Source: Leptobacterium_A meishanense
GTDB taxonomy: Bacteria; Bacteroidota; Bacteroidia; Flavobacteriales; Flavobacteriaceae
Assembly (NCBI RefSeq): GCF_037645805.1
Contig: NZ_JBBEXE010000002.1
Span: 62,001-126,000 of the forward strand
DNA length: 64,000 nucleotides
Direction of reading: 5' to 3'
Shown: positions 44,197 through 52,100 of the stretch, piece by piece
How the letters are laid out: every line of letters starts with the position of its first letter
Numbering within the stretch: the stretch's first letter is position 1
Position numbers and translations under genes: made by a program
Notes under the pieces: generated by a model
Told to the model about the DNA's origin: nothing
Database searches by the model: none
Seen by the model: only the letters and a program-made list of their open reading frames with translations

Positions 44197-44278
44197 TTTG
44201 CAAAATCGAAACTTTTTTCTCTATCTTAGCATCATTAAATCGTCACCAAGATAGCACCATTTATTAAATAAACAAATA
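44197..44278. promoter_or_regulatory. divergent promoters and operator of the lysogeny switch
   Basis: CTATCTTAG (44221-44229) and CCAAGATAG (44246-44254) are inverted copies with one mismatch. Each overlaps a -7-like box: rightward TTTG (44197-44200) with TATCTTAG 21 nt later; leftward TTTG with TATCTTGG exactly 19 nt later. Repressor binding to the inverted repeats would cover both promoters. Confidence 0.6.
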
Positions 44279-44288
44279 GGGTCTTTCT

Positions 44289-44558
44289 ATGATTACTATA
44301 AAGCAAAAAAAACAGATTAAGAAGATATTGGGCGGCCACTATGTTGCTGCAATTAAGGAGGAGTTGAAATTAGCCAATATTCTTAATAAAAATGGTGAAG
44401 AGCATTCTTCTACAATGATAATCAATGTAATGAATGGAAAGCATCATGACATTATTGAAGAAGCAATATTTAGTGCTGTTGAGAGAAAATTAAAAAATTT
44501 GGAACTCAGAGAGGAAATACTAACAAAAAAATCCGTAGCGGCAACTACGGACTCTTAA
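44289..44558 (+). CDS. small Cro-like DNA-binding protein
   Basis: 89 aa. First rightward gene opposite the repressor. The body KILGGHYVAAIKEELKLANI, followed by an HTH-like stretch HSSTMIINVMNGKHHDIIEEA, recalls small Bacteroidota phage regulators. By position it is the Cro or CII equivalent; the sequence match is from memory and not tested. Confidence 0.6.
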   Translation: MITIKQKKQIKKILGGHYVAAIKEELKLANILNKNGEEHSSTMIINVMNGKHHDIIEEAIFSAVERKLKNLELREEILTKKSVAATTDS

Positions 44559-44586
44559 ATATTATTAATCACTAAAATTTTAAGCG

Positions 44587-45174
44587 ATGATTAACACGAG
44601 CAAAATTACAACTTTTAACAAGCACCCCCAAATTGCAGGGGTAATGCCTAACGATTCTAATATAGAGTTTGTGGGCGTAAGAAAAACAAAGCATGTGCTT
44701 TGGCTTCAAAACGGGAGCAACCACTACTTTACAGATTTGCCTGCCAGGTATTATGAACTTTTAAAAGAAGCTTACCTAAAAGATCATAAAGCGGTTGAGT
44801 TTCTTTCCGGAGTTACAGACGACCAGCACAGGCAAGTGGAGCTATACACCTATTATATGTATGGAGAGCTGGATGCTACTCCGGATATTATGAATGACAA
44901 GCTTTCGCCTTCTGAAAACTTTCGTGACAAAAGGGATTGCCCAAGCCTTTTGTGGAATTCAAAGAACATTCGCATAGGCAATTATAGCCTAACTCCCCGG
45001 CAGTTGGTTATCATAGACCTTATAGGCGATTTGCCCGACAAGGCTATTGCAGCGGCTTTGGGAGTATCTCATAAAACCCTGGATTTTCATAAAGCAAATT
45101 TGTTTAGAGCCGTAGGGGTGCATACTAAAACGGGGCTTTTGAGGTTGGCTATTCGACACAAAATTATAAGCTAA
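44587..45174 (+). CDS. prophage protein with C-terminal LuxR-type HTH
   Basis: 195 aa. Residues ~130-190 form a GerE/LuxR helix-turn-helix: LTPRQLVIIDLIGDLPDKAI, then AALGVSHKTLDFHKANLFRA. The N-terminal ~110 residues have no recognised domain. Probably a transcription activator of early phage genes. Followed by a GC-rich terminator at 45264. Confidence 0.7.
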   Translation: MINTSKITTFNKHPQIAGVMPNDSNIEFVGVRKTKHVLWLQNGSNHYFTDLPARYYELLKEAYLKDHKAVEFLSGVTDDQHRQVELYTYYMYGELDATPDIMNDKLSPSENFRDKRDCPSLLWNSKNIRIGNYSLTPRQLVIIDLIGDLPDKAIAAALGVSHKTLDFHKANLFRAVGVHTKTGLLRLAIRHKIIS

Positions 45175-45263
45175 TGGATACTGATAGAACATTTATAAAG
45201 ATAACCAACAGGTTAACTCCTTTCTTTTTTAATTAGTGTAAGCACAAATGCTTCGAGATTTCT

Positions 45264-45296
45264 TGGCCCGTTCTGATTAAAGTGGGGCGGGCTTTT
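45264..45296 (+). terminator. terminator after the LuxR-type gene
   Basis: GCCCG (45266-45270) and CGGGC (45288-45292) enclose a 17-nt loop and are followed by TTTT. It ends the immediate-early unit 15 nt before the next gene. Confidence 0.6.
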
Positions 45297-45306
45297 AAAA
45301 TATAAT

Positions 45307-45519
45307 ATGAATAAAAACATACAAGAGATGGCCATACGAATACAACCAACAGAAACAAGCGCCTATACGGTGAATGGCAAAGAAGTTTATCAGGACATGG
45401 AAGGTAGCTGGGTGGCAAGGGAAGAACTTACAACTGCTGAGCTAAGGGCATGGAGCAACTATAAAAAGATTGCTGTTGACGGGAACAGGCCTCGGCTTAT
45501 AATGACCTTTAAAGGCTAA
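45307..45519 (+). CDS. small hypothetical phage protein
   Basis: 70 aa, soluble, beginning MNKNIQEMAIRIQPTETSAY. No motif recognised. Its TAA shares a base with the next ATG (TAATG), and the six small genes from here to the MazG-like gene are packed without gaps, as in early phage operons. Confidence 0.6.
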   Translation: MNKNIQEMAIRIQPTETSAYTVNGKEVYQDMEGSWVAREELTTAELRAWSNYKKIAVDGNRPRLIMTFKG

Positions 45520-45935
45520 TGGGCTATACCATTTTTCATAGAAGTGGAATGCTCGGGGTTAAGTGTGATTCATACGAAAGTTTAAGGGTTTATGAGGCTT
45601 TTTTGAGAGGAATGAAAATGGACTATACAATTATATATCCGGATGAAACCCGGATGCAGGTAAGTTTTAAGGAGAACAAAATGACACAGATAACAGAATT
45701 AGACGAGAAGATAGACGAGTTAAAGAAACAGCTTCTGTATCTGGCTGATAATAAACACATTTCAGAAAAAGAACGTAATGAATTGAGAACCTATTATGAA
45801 AACAAGCTTACAGATTACACTGATTCAAAAACAGCGCTTATTAAAAATATCGCTGTTGATGCAGAAGTTCTCCACCCCGGAGGAGAACAAGATAGAGAGA
45901 AAGTTGAAATTAGAGGAACTTTCTTTAGGAAATGA
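45519..45935 (+). CDS. hypothetical phage protein with coiled coil
   Basis: 138 aa. Residues ~55-110 (ITELDEKIDELKKQLLYLAD and following) are strongly heptad-like, a coiled coil. The first 50 residues may be a small beta-alpha fold. No family known to me. Overlaps the downstream small frame. Confidence 0.6.
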   Translation: MGYTIFHRSGMLGVKCDSYESLRVYEAFLRGMKMDYTIIYPDETRMQVSFKENKMTQITELDEKIDELKKQLLYLADNKHISEKERNELRTYYENKLTDYTDSKTALIKNIAVDAEVLHPGGEQDREKVEIRGTFFRK

Positions 45936-46011
45936 ACTGTTGCCGGCAGACACAATAAAAGACTATTACAATATTAACATCATTAAGCAAAAACATGAAG
46001 CCCTTTTTTGA
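45859..46011 (+). CDS. possible 50-aa phage protein
   Basis: Begins MQKFSTPEENKIERKLKLEE and ends KQKHEALF. Charged, helical. It overlaps the previous gene by 77 nt, which weakens the case, but no other gene occupies 45936-46011 and the frame continues up to the next small gene. An AGGAG-like sequence is not at the right place for this ATG. Confidence 0.35.
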   Translation: MQKFSTPEENKIERKLKLEELSLGNELLPADTIKDYYNINIIKQKHEALF

Positions 46012-46150
46012 ATATATAGACAACCATGAAACAATATCACTAATAATAGCATATTTAGTTGTGTTAGTGATACATCTCCTAATCTGTATATGGTATTATA
46101 AGAAGGAAAATAATACACTTAAAAGATACATTAGAAACAAATGGGAATAG
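45995..46150 (+). CDS. 51-aa single-span membrane protein
   Basis: MKPFFEYIDNHETIS, then one transmembrane helix LIIAYLVVLVIHLLICIWYY and a basic tail KKENNTLKRYIRNKWE. N-out/C-in topology is expected from the positive tail. It overlaps both neighbours by a few bases. Could be a small exclusion or holin-like protein, but nothing beyond topology supports that. Confidence 0.5.
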   Translation: MKPFFEYIDNHETISLIIAYLVVLVIHLLICIWYYKKENNTLKRYIRNKWE

Positions 46151-46536
46151 TAGAAAAAGTAAATAAGAAACTCTTAAACAAAGGGTTTTCATGGGACGAC
46201 ATAGATGTGTTATGGAAAGAAATGAAGGGTTTTTATGAATTCCATGATATGGAACGCAAGGGAACAAAAGTAATAAGTGAAGTGATTGATGAGCGGTTAT
46301 CTCAAGACACAAAATGGGGAGAGCAGAACCATCGGCCAATGGAATGGCTGAGCATTCTTGGCGAGGAAGTTGGAGAGGTTAACAAAGCATGTCTTGAAAC
46401 ATATTTTAACTACCCGGAAAATGGAGGTTATACAGAAATGAGAAAGGAGGTTATACAGGTGGCAGCTGTGGCTGTGGCTATTGTGGAAAGCTTAGACAGG
46501 AATGAACTTAAATATCATAGTAACCCAAAAGAATAA
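46141..46536 (+). CDS. MazG-like nucleotide pyrophosphohydrolase
   Basis: 131 aa all-alpha NTP-PPase. The metal-binding EExxE motif is GEEVGEV (residues 74-80), with the second helix RKEVIQVAAVAVAIVE (101-116). Phage MazG-like enzymes hydrolyse non-canonical or signalling nucleotides (dUTP, ppGpp). It lies 5 nt before the first diversified target gene, so it is in the same transcription unit. Confidence 0.75.
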   Translation: MGIVEKVNKKLLNKGFSWDDIDVLWKEMKGFYEFHDMERKGTKVISEVIDERLSQDTKWGEQNHRPMEWLSILGEEVGEVNKACLETYFNYPENGGYTEMRKEVIQVAAVAVAIVESLDRNELKYHSNPKE

Positions 46537-46541
46537 GTAAC

Positions 46542-47006
46542 ATGGAAACACTACAAATTAAAAAAGATGATGCTTTAAAAGCTCATAGAAATGCAAAAAA
46601 ATCAGGTAAAGAATTACTTGAAAACTTATTAGGAAAGAAAACCTTTCTAAAGGAAGTAACTGAACGAATTAAAACCATTGAGGACGTTTTGAAAGACAAC
46701 TGCATTACCCAAGAAGAATTGGATAAAATGTTCGCCAATGCGCCTGAACATTTAAAGTATCAGTATATCGCTGAATTATTATGTAAATCTTTAAATGAAG
46801 AATGGACACCCGATTGGGAGGACGGAAATTACAATAAATACTTCCCTTGGTTCAAAATGAGTTCTTCGGGCTTTCGTTACGACGGCTGCGATTACTGGGG
46901 TACGTTTTCGTTTGTCGGCTCTCGCCTTTGCTTTAAAAGTACAAAGTTGGCAAGATACGCAGGGGAGCAATTTACCGATGTGTACAGAAAATTTATGATA
47001 ATCTAA
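46542..47006 (+). CDS. diversity-generating retroelement target protein 1
   Basis: 154 aa. Residues 1-70 are helical and charged; residues 87-154 form a domain shared with the next gene (EWTPDW, YFPWFKM, SSSGFR, GSRLCFKS, ARYAGEQF). The variable repeat covers residues 107-131; compared with the template, residues 114, 115, 116, 118, 120, 122 and 124 are changed, while W119, T121 and S123 are constant. The alternating pattern fits an exposed ligand-binding face, perhaps a C-type-lectin-like fold. No signal peptide. Partner and location unknown. Confidence 0.85.
   Translation: METLQIKKDDALKAHRNAKKSGKELLENLLGKKTFLKEVTERIKTIEDVLKDNCITQEELDKMFANAPEHLKYQYIAELLCKSLNEEWTPDWEDGNYNKYFPWFKMSSSGFRYDGCDYWGTFSFVGSRLCFKSTKLARYAGEQFTDVYRKFMII
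46861..46935 (+). repeat. variable repeat VR1
   Basis: Aligns without gaps to the template repeat at 47441-47515. There are 17 differences in 75 positions; all 17 fall on the 23 template adenines and none on the 52 other bases. That adenine specificity is the hallmark of mutagenic retrohoming. Confidence 0.95.
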
Positions 47007-47020
47007 TAACACTTAAAACA

Positions 47021-47410
47021 ATGAAAAAATATACAGATTTAAAAACTTTTGAAGATGCTTGTAAAGTATTAGCATTAGACCCTAACAATGTAATTCCCGA
47101 TTTCTCTTGTTATCCTGAAAAAGACAGAGTTTCAATGATTGCTCATGCAAAACTTGTAATTATTGTTAGAGCAGCGAATCAGTTAGCTAATGACGGTAAA
47201 GAATGGATTCCCGACTTCACAAACTATAATGAATATAAATACGAGGCTTGGTTTGATTTAAGTGGGGGTTCTTCGGGCTTTCGTTTCTACGACTACGCTT
47301 TCTGGACTACGGGTTCGGTTGTCGGCTCTCGCCTTTGCTTTATTTCAAGAGAAGTATGTGAGTATATAGGAAAACAATTTATTGAATTGTACAAAGAATA
47401 TTTCTTGTAA
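47021..47410 (+). CDS. diversity-generating retroelement target protein 2
   Basis: 129 aa. Different N-terminal ~60 residues from target 1 but the same C-terminal domain (EWIPDF, YEAWFDL, SSGFRF, VGSRLCFIS, EYIGKQF). The variable repeat covers residues 83-108; F89, Y90, A93, F94, T96, G98 and V100 differ from the template-encoded residues. Starts 14 nt after target 1 and ends 30 nt before the template repeat. Soluble, no secretion signal. Confidence 0.85.
   Translation: MKKYTDLKTFEDACKVLALDPNNVIPDFSCYPEKDRVSMIAHAKLVIIVRAANQLANDGKEWIPDFTNYNEYKYEAWFDLSGGSSGFRFYDYAFWTTGSVVGSRLCFISREVCEYIGKQFIELYKEYFL
47268..47343 (+). repeat. variable repeat VR2
   Basis: Gap-free alignment to 47441-47516; 17 differences, all on template adenines. 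Against VR1 it differs at 11 of the 15 central template adenines, whereas the last ~22 bp are identical in both, matching the idea of a fixed 3' initiation site. Confidence 0.95.
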
Positions 47411-47440
47411 AAATAAAGGTTGTGTGATATAACGAGCCGA

Positions 47441-47516
47441 GTTCTTCGAGCTTTCGTTACAACGACTACGATAACTGGAATACGAATTCGAATGTCAGCT
47501 CTCACCTATGCAAAAT
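47441..47516 (+). repeat. template repeat (TR)
   Basis: Non-coding donor copy: in the target frame a TGA at 47425 closes it off upstream and no start exists. Its frame would encode asparagine-rich sequence (codons AAC, AAC, AAT, AAT, AAT plus TAC, GAC, GAT), the codon choice that gives greatest amino-acid spread when adenines are mutated. It lies between target 2 and the reverse transcriptase, and is expected to be transcribed as the RNA template. Confidence 0.93.
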
Positions 47517-47615
47517 ATTTACATCACAGACCTTGCAAACATTGCAAAAAATCACAGAACTAATAAAGGCGCTGGTACAACTATAGAAGGCGACTTTTTA
47601 AAAGCAAAGGCATGA
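47508..47615 (+). CDS. possible 35-aa leader frame before the reverse transcriptase
   Basis: An ATG inside the 3' end of the TR opens a frame MQNIYITDLANIAKNHRTNK that ends DFLKAKA, its TGA overlapping the reverse-transcriptase ATG (ATGA). It could couple translation of the enzyme to TR RNA. No similarity to Avd or other accessory proteins; may equally be chance. Confidence 0.3.
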   Translation: MQNIYITDLANIAKNHRTNKGAGTTIEGDFLKAKA

Positions 47616-48568
47616 AACGAATAGGAAATTTATACAGTAAAATTATAAGTATTGAAAACCTTACTGAAGCAGACAAAAAAGCACAGAAAGGAAAATCAAA
47701 ACAGTACGGAGTTCATGTTCATAACAAAAATAGAGAGGATAATATTTTAAGGCTTCATCAATTACTAAAAAGCAAAGAATACAAAACCTCGAAGTATGAC
47801 GTTTTCAACGTGTACGAACCAAAAGAACGAGAAGTCTATCGATTACCTTATTTCCCGGACAGAATTACACATCACGCCATTATGAATATTCTTGAGCCAA
47901 TTTTTGTATCAACTTTTACGAGTGATACATATAGTTGCATAAAAAGTAGAGGTATTCATTTGCTATTAAGAAAGTTGAAAAAGGCTTTAAAAAATGAAGA
48001 AGAGACTACCTATTGCTTAAAAATTGATATTAAAAAGTTTTACCCAAACATCAATCACGATATATTAAAGCAATTATTAAGAAGAAAATTTAAAGACAAC
48101 GACCTTTTATGGCTGTTAGATGAGATAATCGATAGTGCAAAAGGAGTACCTATCGGAAATTATTTAAGTCAATACTTTGCTAACTTCTATCTCACTTATT
48201 TCGACCATTGGATAAAAGAAGAGTTAAAAATTAAGGATTACTTTAGGTATGCCGATGATATTGTGATACTACATAACAACAAATCTCAATTACATGCAAC
48301 ACTATACAAGATTAAAGAGTATTTGAACAGCAATTTAGCTCTTGAAATAAAAGGTAATCACCAAATATTTCCGGTTGAATCAAGAGGAATAGACTTTGTT
48401 GGATATGTGTTCTATCATACTCATATTTTATTACGAAAACGCATAAAACAAAATTTTGCAAGAAAGTTAAAGAGAAACCCAAACACACCTTCAACACCTT
48501 CTTATTTAGGTTGGTTGCAACATTGTAACGCAAAACACTTAACTAAAAAACTATTACTAAATGAATAA
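47612..48568 (+). CDS. reverse transcriptase of a diversity-generating retroelement
   Basis: 318 aa. RT domain motifs: YRLPYFPDRITHHAI (motif 1-2 region), CLKIDIKKFYPNINHDIL (motif 3, first catalytic Asp), GVPIGNYLSQYFANFYL (motif 4, the GxxxSQ form specific for this RT class rather than QGxxxSP of group II introns), FRYADDIVIL (catalytic YxDD-type AADD), and GIDFVGYVFY (motif 6-7). No maturase or endonuclease domain. It copies the TR RNA with adenine errors for transfer into the target genes. The next gene overlaps by 8 nt. Confidence 0.93.
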   Translation: MKRIGNLYSKIISIENLTEADKKAQKGKSKQYGVHVHNKNREDNILRLHQLLKSKEYKTSKYDVFNVYEPKEREVYRLPYFPDRITHHAIMNILEPIFVSTFTSDTYSCIKSRGIHLLLRKLKKALKNEEETTYCLKIDIKKFYPNINHDILKQLLRRKFKDNDLLWLLDEIIDSAKGVPIGNYLSQYFANFYLTYFDHWIKEELKIKDYFRYADDIVILHNNKSQLHATLYKIKEYLNSNLALEIKGNHQIFPVESRGIDFVGYVFYHTHILLRKRIKQNFARKLKRNPNTPSTPSYLGWLQHCNAKHLTKKLLLNE

Positions 48569-48857
48569 TTTTAAAGACTTCAATATAAAACCAAAAACAG
48601 CAACTTTTGTTGGTGAAAAAATTCAGGTTTTAAGGCTTTTTAATATACCAATTAAAATATTGGACTTTAAAATAGAACCTTCAAAAAAGAAAGAAGGAAC
48701 AGAGCTTTTAACCCTCCAAATTGAAAAAAGGGGCGAAAAAAGAGTAGTGTTTACCGGTTCAACAGTGCTTATTCAAATGATAAGAAAAGTACCGGAAGAT
48801 AAATTTCCTTTTATAACGACCATAAAAGGAGATAATGATTACTATGAATTCACTTAA
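48561..48857 (+). CDS. conserved small phage protein
   Basis: 98 aa, beta-rich, overlapping the end of the reverse transcriptase by 8 nt. Segments FVGEKIQVLRLFNIPIKILD, VVFTGSTVLIQMI and FPFITTIKGDNDYYEF are of a type I associate with small early proteins of Bacteroidota phages, so it is probably not part of the retroelement. It does not resemble the four-helix Avd protein. Confidence 0.6.
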   Translation: MNNFKDFNIKPKTATFVGEKIQVLRLFNIPIKILDFKIEPSKKKEGTELLTLQIEKRGEKRVVFTGSTVLIQMIRKVPEDKFPFITTIKGDNDYYEFT

Positions 48858-48859
48858 TA

Positions 48860-49159
48860 GTGTATAAGTTAAGAGGTCATAAGATAGAGATAAGGAATGA
48901 CAAGTGGGTCTATTCTGATACCGGAGAATTAACATCTGAAATATGGAAGGATCGTCATTGCGGACATTGTGGAATGGGTTTCACCGAGGAAGGACATGAC
49001 GGTTGTATTGGAACACTTTCGGGAGTGATGAATGCATGTTGTGGGCATGGGGATGTTAAACAGGCTTATATTCAATTTACAGATGGCAAAATAGTTAGAG
49101 CAGAAGAAGCTATAAGAATATTTAATAAACAAAAAATGGATAGAAAATCTGTTCAGTAA
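48860..49159 (+). CDS. cysteine-rich small phage protein
   Basis: 99 aa from a GTG start. The central HCGHCGMGFTEEGHDGCIGT and MNACCGHGDVKQAYIQF contain six cysteines and several histidines, a zinc-binding arrangement known from small phage proteins of unknown role. Starts 2 nt after the previous gene. Confidence 0.65.
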   Translation: MYKLRGHKIEIRNDKWVYSDTGELTSEIWKDRHCGHCGMGFTEEGHDGCIGTLSGVMNACCGHGDVKQAYIQFTDGKIVRAEEAIRIFNKQKMDRKSVQ

Positions 49160-49179
49160 CTTAAATAAAAAAAGCATAA

Positions 49180-52100
49180 ATGTACACACAAAATAGCATA
49201 GACAAGGTACGAGAGGCAGATATCGTTCAGGTTGTTGGCCACTTCATAACACTAAAAAAAGAAGGGGCTAACTATAAGGCAAAGTCGCCGTTTGTTGATG
49301 AGAAAACGCCCAGCTTTGTTGTTTCCCCGGTTAAGCAAATATTCAAATGTTTTTCTACCGGCCAGGGAGGGGATGCTATTAAGTTCGTAAAGTTATATAA
49401 GAATCTCAGTTTTATTGAGGCCGTTAAGGCAATAGCCGGTATTTGTAACATTCTGCTTGAGGAGGAAGAGTTAAGCGAGGAACGGAAAAGCCAAATAAAA
49501 ACAGCACAATCATTAAAGGCTCTGAATGACAATGTGGCGAAAGCGTATGCAAAGCAATTGCAACACCTGCCACATACGCATTGGGCAAAAAAACTCCTGC
49601 AGGATCGCGGCTATGATAATGATGCCATCATTGAGTTCCAGCTTGGTTATGCTCCGGGCAATTTAGTAAGCAAAGCAGTTGTAAAAAACGGTACACTTGA
49701 ACTTGCTAAAGAAACAGGGTTAGTCAAAACCAGCGCTGGGACTTCTTATGACTTCTTCAAAGAGCGCATCATTTTCCCGATACACAACAAACATGGCCAG
49801 GTTATAGCCTTTGGAGGAAGGCGAAGTGATGAAGAGGATGTTGCCCAATATGCCAAATATTTAAACACTTCAGAGAGTGTTATTTATAATAAAAGCAAAA
49901 CACTCTATGGTTTGTATCAGGCGCAACGTTCGATAGCCAAAAGCAATTATGCGGTTCTTGTAGAGGGCTATACAGATGTTATTACCCTTCACCAGCACAA
50001 CTGTACAACTGCGGTGGCCACCTGTGGCACTGCCCTTACCTTTTCACATGCCAAACAGTTGGCCCACCTTTGCGAACATATTATTATTTTAAGGGATGGC
50101 GACAAAGCAGGCATGAATGCTATTTTAAAGGAAAACGGGGATATTGACACCTTATTAAGTGTCGGGTTAAAAGTATCTGTTTGTGTGGCCATGGATGACG
50201 AAGACCCTGACAGCATGTGTAGGTTGCCCGAAATGGATATTGTTGCATACATCAATGAGAATCATGAGGATGCACTTTTATGGAAAGCAGCCCTGTTGTT
50301 GGATGTTGCTAATGATGATCCTACAGATAAAGCCAAGAGTTTAGATAAACTGATAGCTTCTTTAACAGTTATTAAGAGTGAGGTAGTACGAAAAGAATAT
50401 GTAAAAAGAATAGGGAGCTTATATAAGCAAAGCCCCCGTACTATTGAAAAATCTGTTAAAACATTGATTGCCGAACAGGAAGCAGCCGCATTAAAGAAGG
50501 CGGAGCGTAATGGGGAGCTTGATTTTGAACAGCATCTTGGATTACCGAAGGGGGCCGATAAGGATCAGTTTGTAAAAGACCGTTTTGCTGTTTGTGGAAA
50601 CACCTATTTTTTTCAAGGCAATAATGGGTTTTTTAAGGGGACAAATTTTAAAATAACTCCCCTGTTTCACATTTATGGCAGGGCTGATAATAAAAGGCTT
50701 TGCGAGGTGGTTAATGAGCTTGGCCATAAACGGCTGGTTGATTTTGAAAGCAAGGATTTTATAAACTTTACTAAGATTCAGGAAAAGCTGATTGAGGAAG
50801 GGTATTTTGTTTGGCTGCCGAATACTCAAAATATCCATTTTAAGCTTGTAGCCCAAAAGATACTGAACGACTTTATAATGGCATACGAGTTAAAGACCCT
50901 GGGATGGCAAAAGGAGAGGTTCTTTGCCTTTGCCGATGGGGTTTTCCATAGTGGGCATTTTCAGGAAGTGAACAAATATGGAATTATACAAGTTGAAACG
51001 TCAGAAAATGTAGCGAGTGAATATACTGAAGAAGTAAAACACTTTTACTCCCCGGCATTTTCAGAAATTTATAAGGCTTCCCGGGAAGATGACGACCCTT
51101 ATGAAAATGACCGTAGTTTTGTGTACAAGCAGGCTCCGGTTAGTTTTTCAACCTGGATGAAGCAAATGTGCTTGGTGTATAAAGATAAAGGGAATATCGC
51201 TATTGCGTTTGCTATCGCTTCGGTTTTTAGAGATTATATTATAAGCAGGCACTCCTTTTTTCCACATTTATTTCTATCAGGAGAAAAAGGATCGGGGAAA
51301 TCAAAATTCGGGGATAGTATTGCCAATGTGTTTACCTACAAACTGGCCCCGTTTGATTTGAACTCGGGAACATTGGTGGGGTTTTACCGGAGGTTGGCAC
51401 GAATAAAAAACATTCCGGTGTTTTTTGAAGAATTCCATGACAAGATAGACGACAGGATGTTTCAGTCATTAAAGGCAGCATATGATGGCCGTGGCCGCGA
51501 GAAAGGAAATATTACCAGCGATAACCGAACCACCATCTCAAAAATTAATAGCAGCTGTATAATAGCCGGCCAGTACTTATCCAGCCGGGATGACAACTCG
51601 CTAACCTCCCGCTCCATTATCAATCATTTTATCAAACCTTCCGAAAACTTCACCAATGAAGAAGTTGGAAATTATGACCTGTTAAAGTCATGGGAGGAGC
51701 AGGGCCTGAGCAGTTTTGTGTTGGACATCCTGAAGCATAGGAACCTTATTGAGCAGAATTTTCATAAAGCTTTTTCCAGTAATATGCAGCGTTTTAAAAA
51801 CGACCTTTTGGAGTTTGAGTATCAGGAACGCATGTTAATGAATTATAATGCCATATATACACCGGTTTCCATTCTTCAAAGCTATTTTGATTTCCCATTT
51901 ACGATAGAAGAATTTTACAAACAATGCCTCAATGGTATTATAGACAACAGCGAACTGATTATTGAGAGTGAAGGTATTGCAGAGTTTTGGAAAGTACTGG
52001 AGCACCTGTTTAAGCACAACATTATTAGAGAAGGTTTTGATTTTGTTATTGATAAACCCATCGATGTAACTGTCAACCCGAAAAAGGAAACTAAAGAAAC

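Noticed and set aside
46861..47516. The three repeats as simple gene duplication with decay
   Set aside because: Ordinary divergence would hit all four bases; here every difference from the intergenic copy is at an adenine of that copy, and an RT follows.
47428..47586. Reading frame through the template repeat as a third target gene
   Set aside because: A stop lies just upstream in frame and no start codon precedes the repeat; the sequence is the asparagine-rich template.
47612..48568. Group II intron, retron or abortive-infection reverse transcriptase
   Set aside because: No maturase/endonuclease domain, no msr/msd-like inverted repeats, motif 4 has SQ instead of SP, and TR/VR pairs are present.
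48561..48857. Avd-type accessory protein of the retroelement
   Set aside because: The protein is beta-rich and not the expected four-helix bundle; it looks like an ordinary small phage protein.
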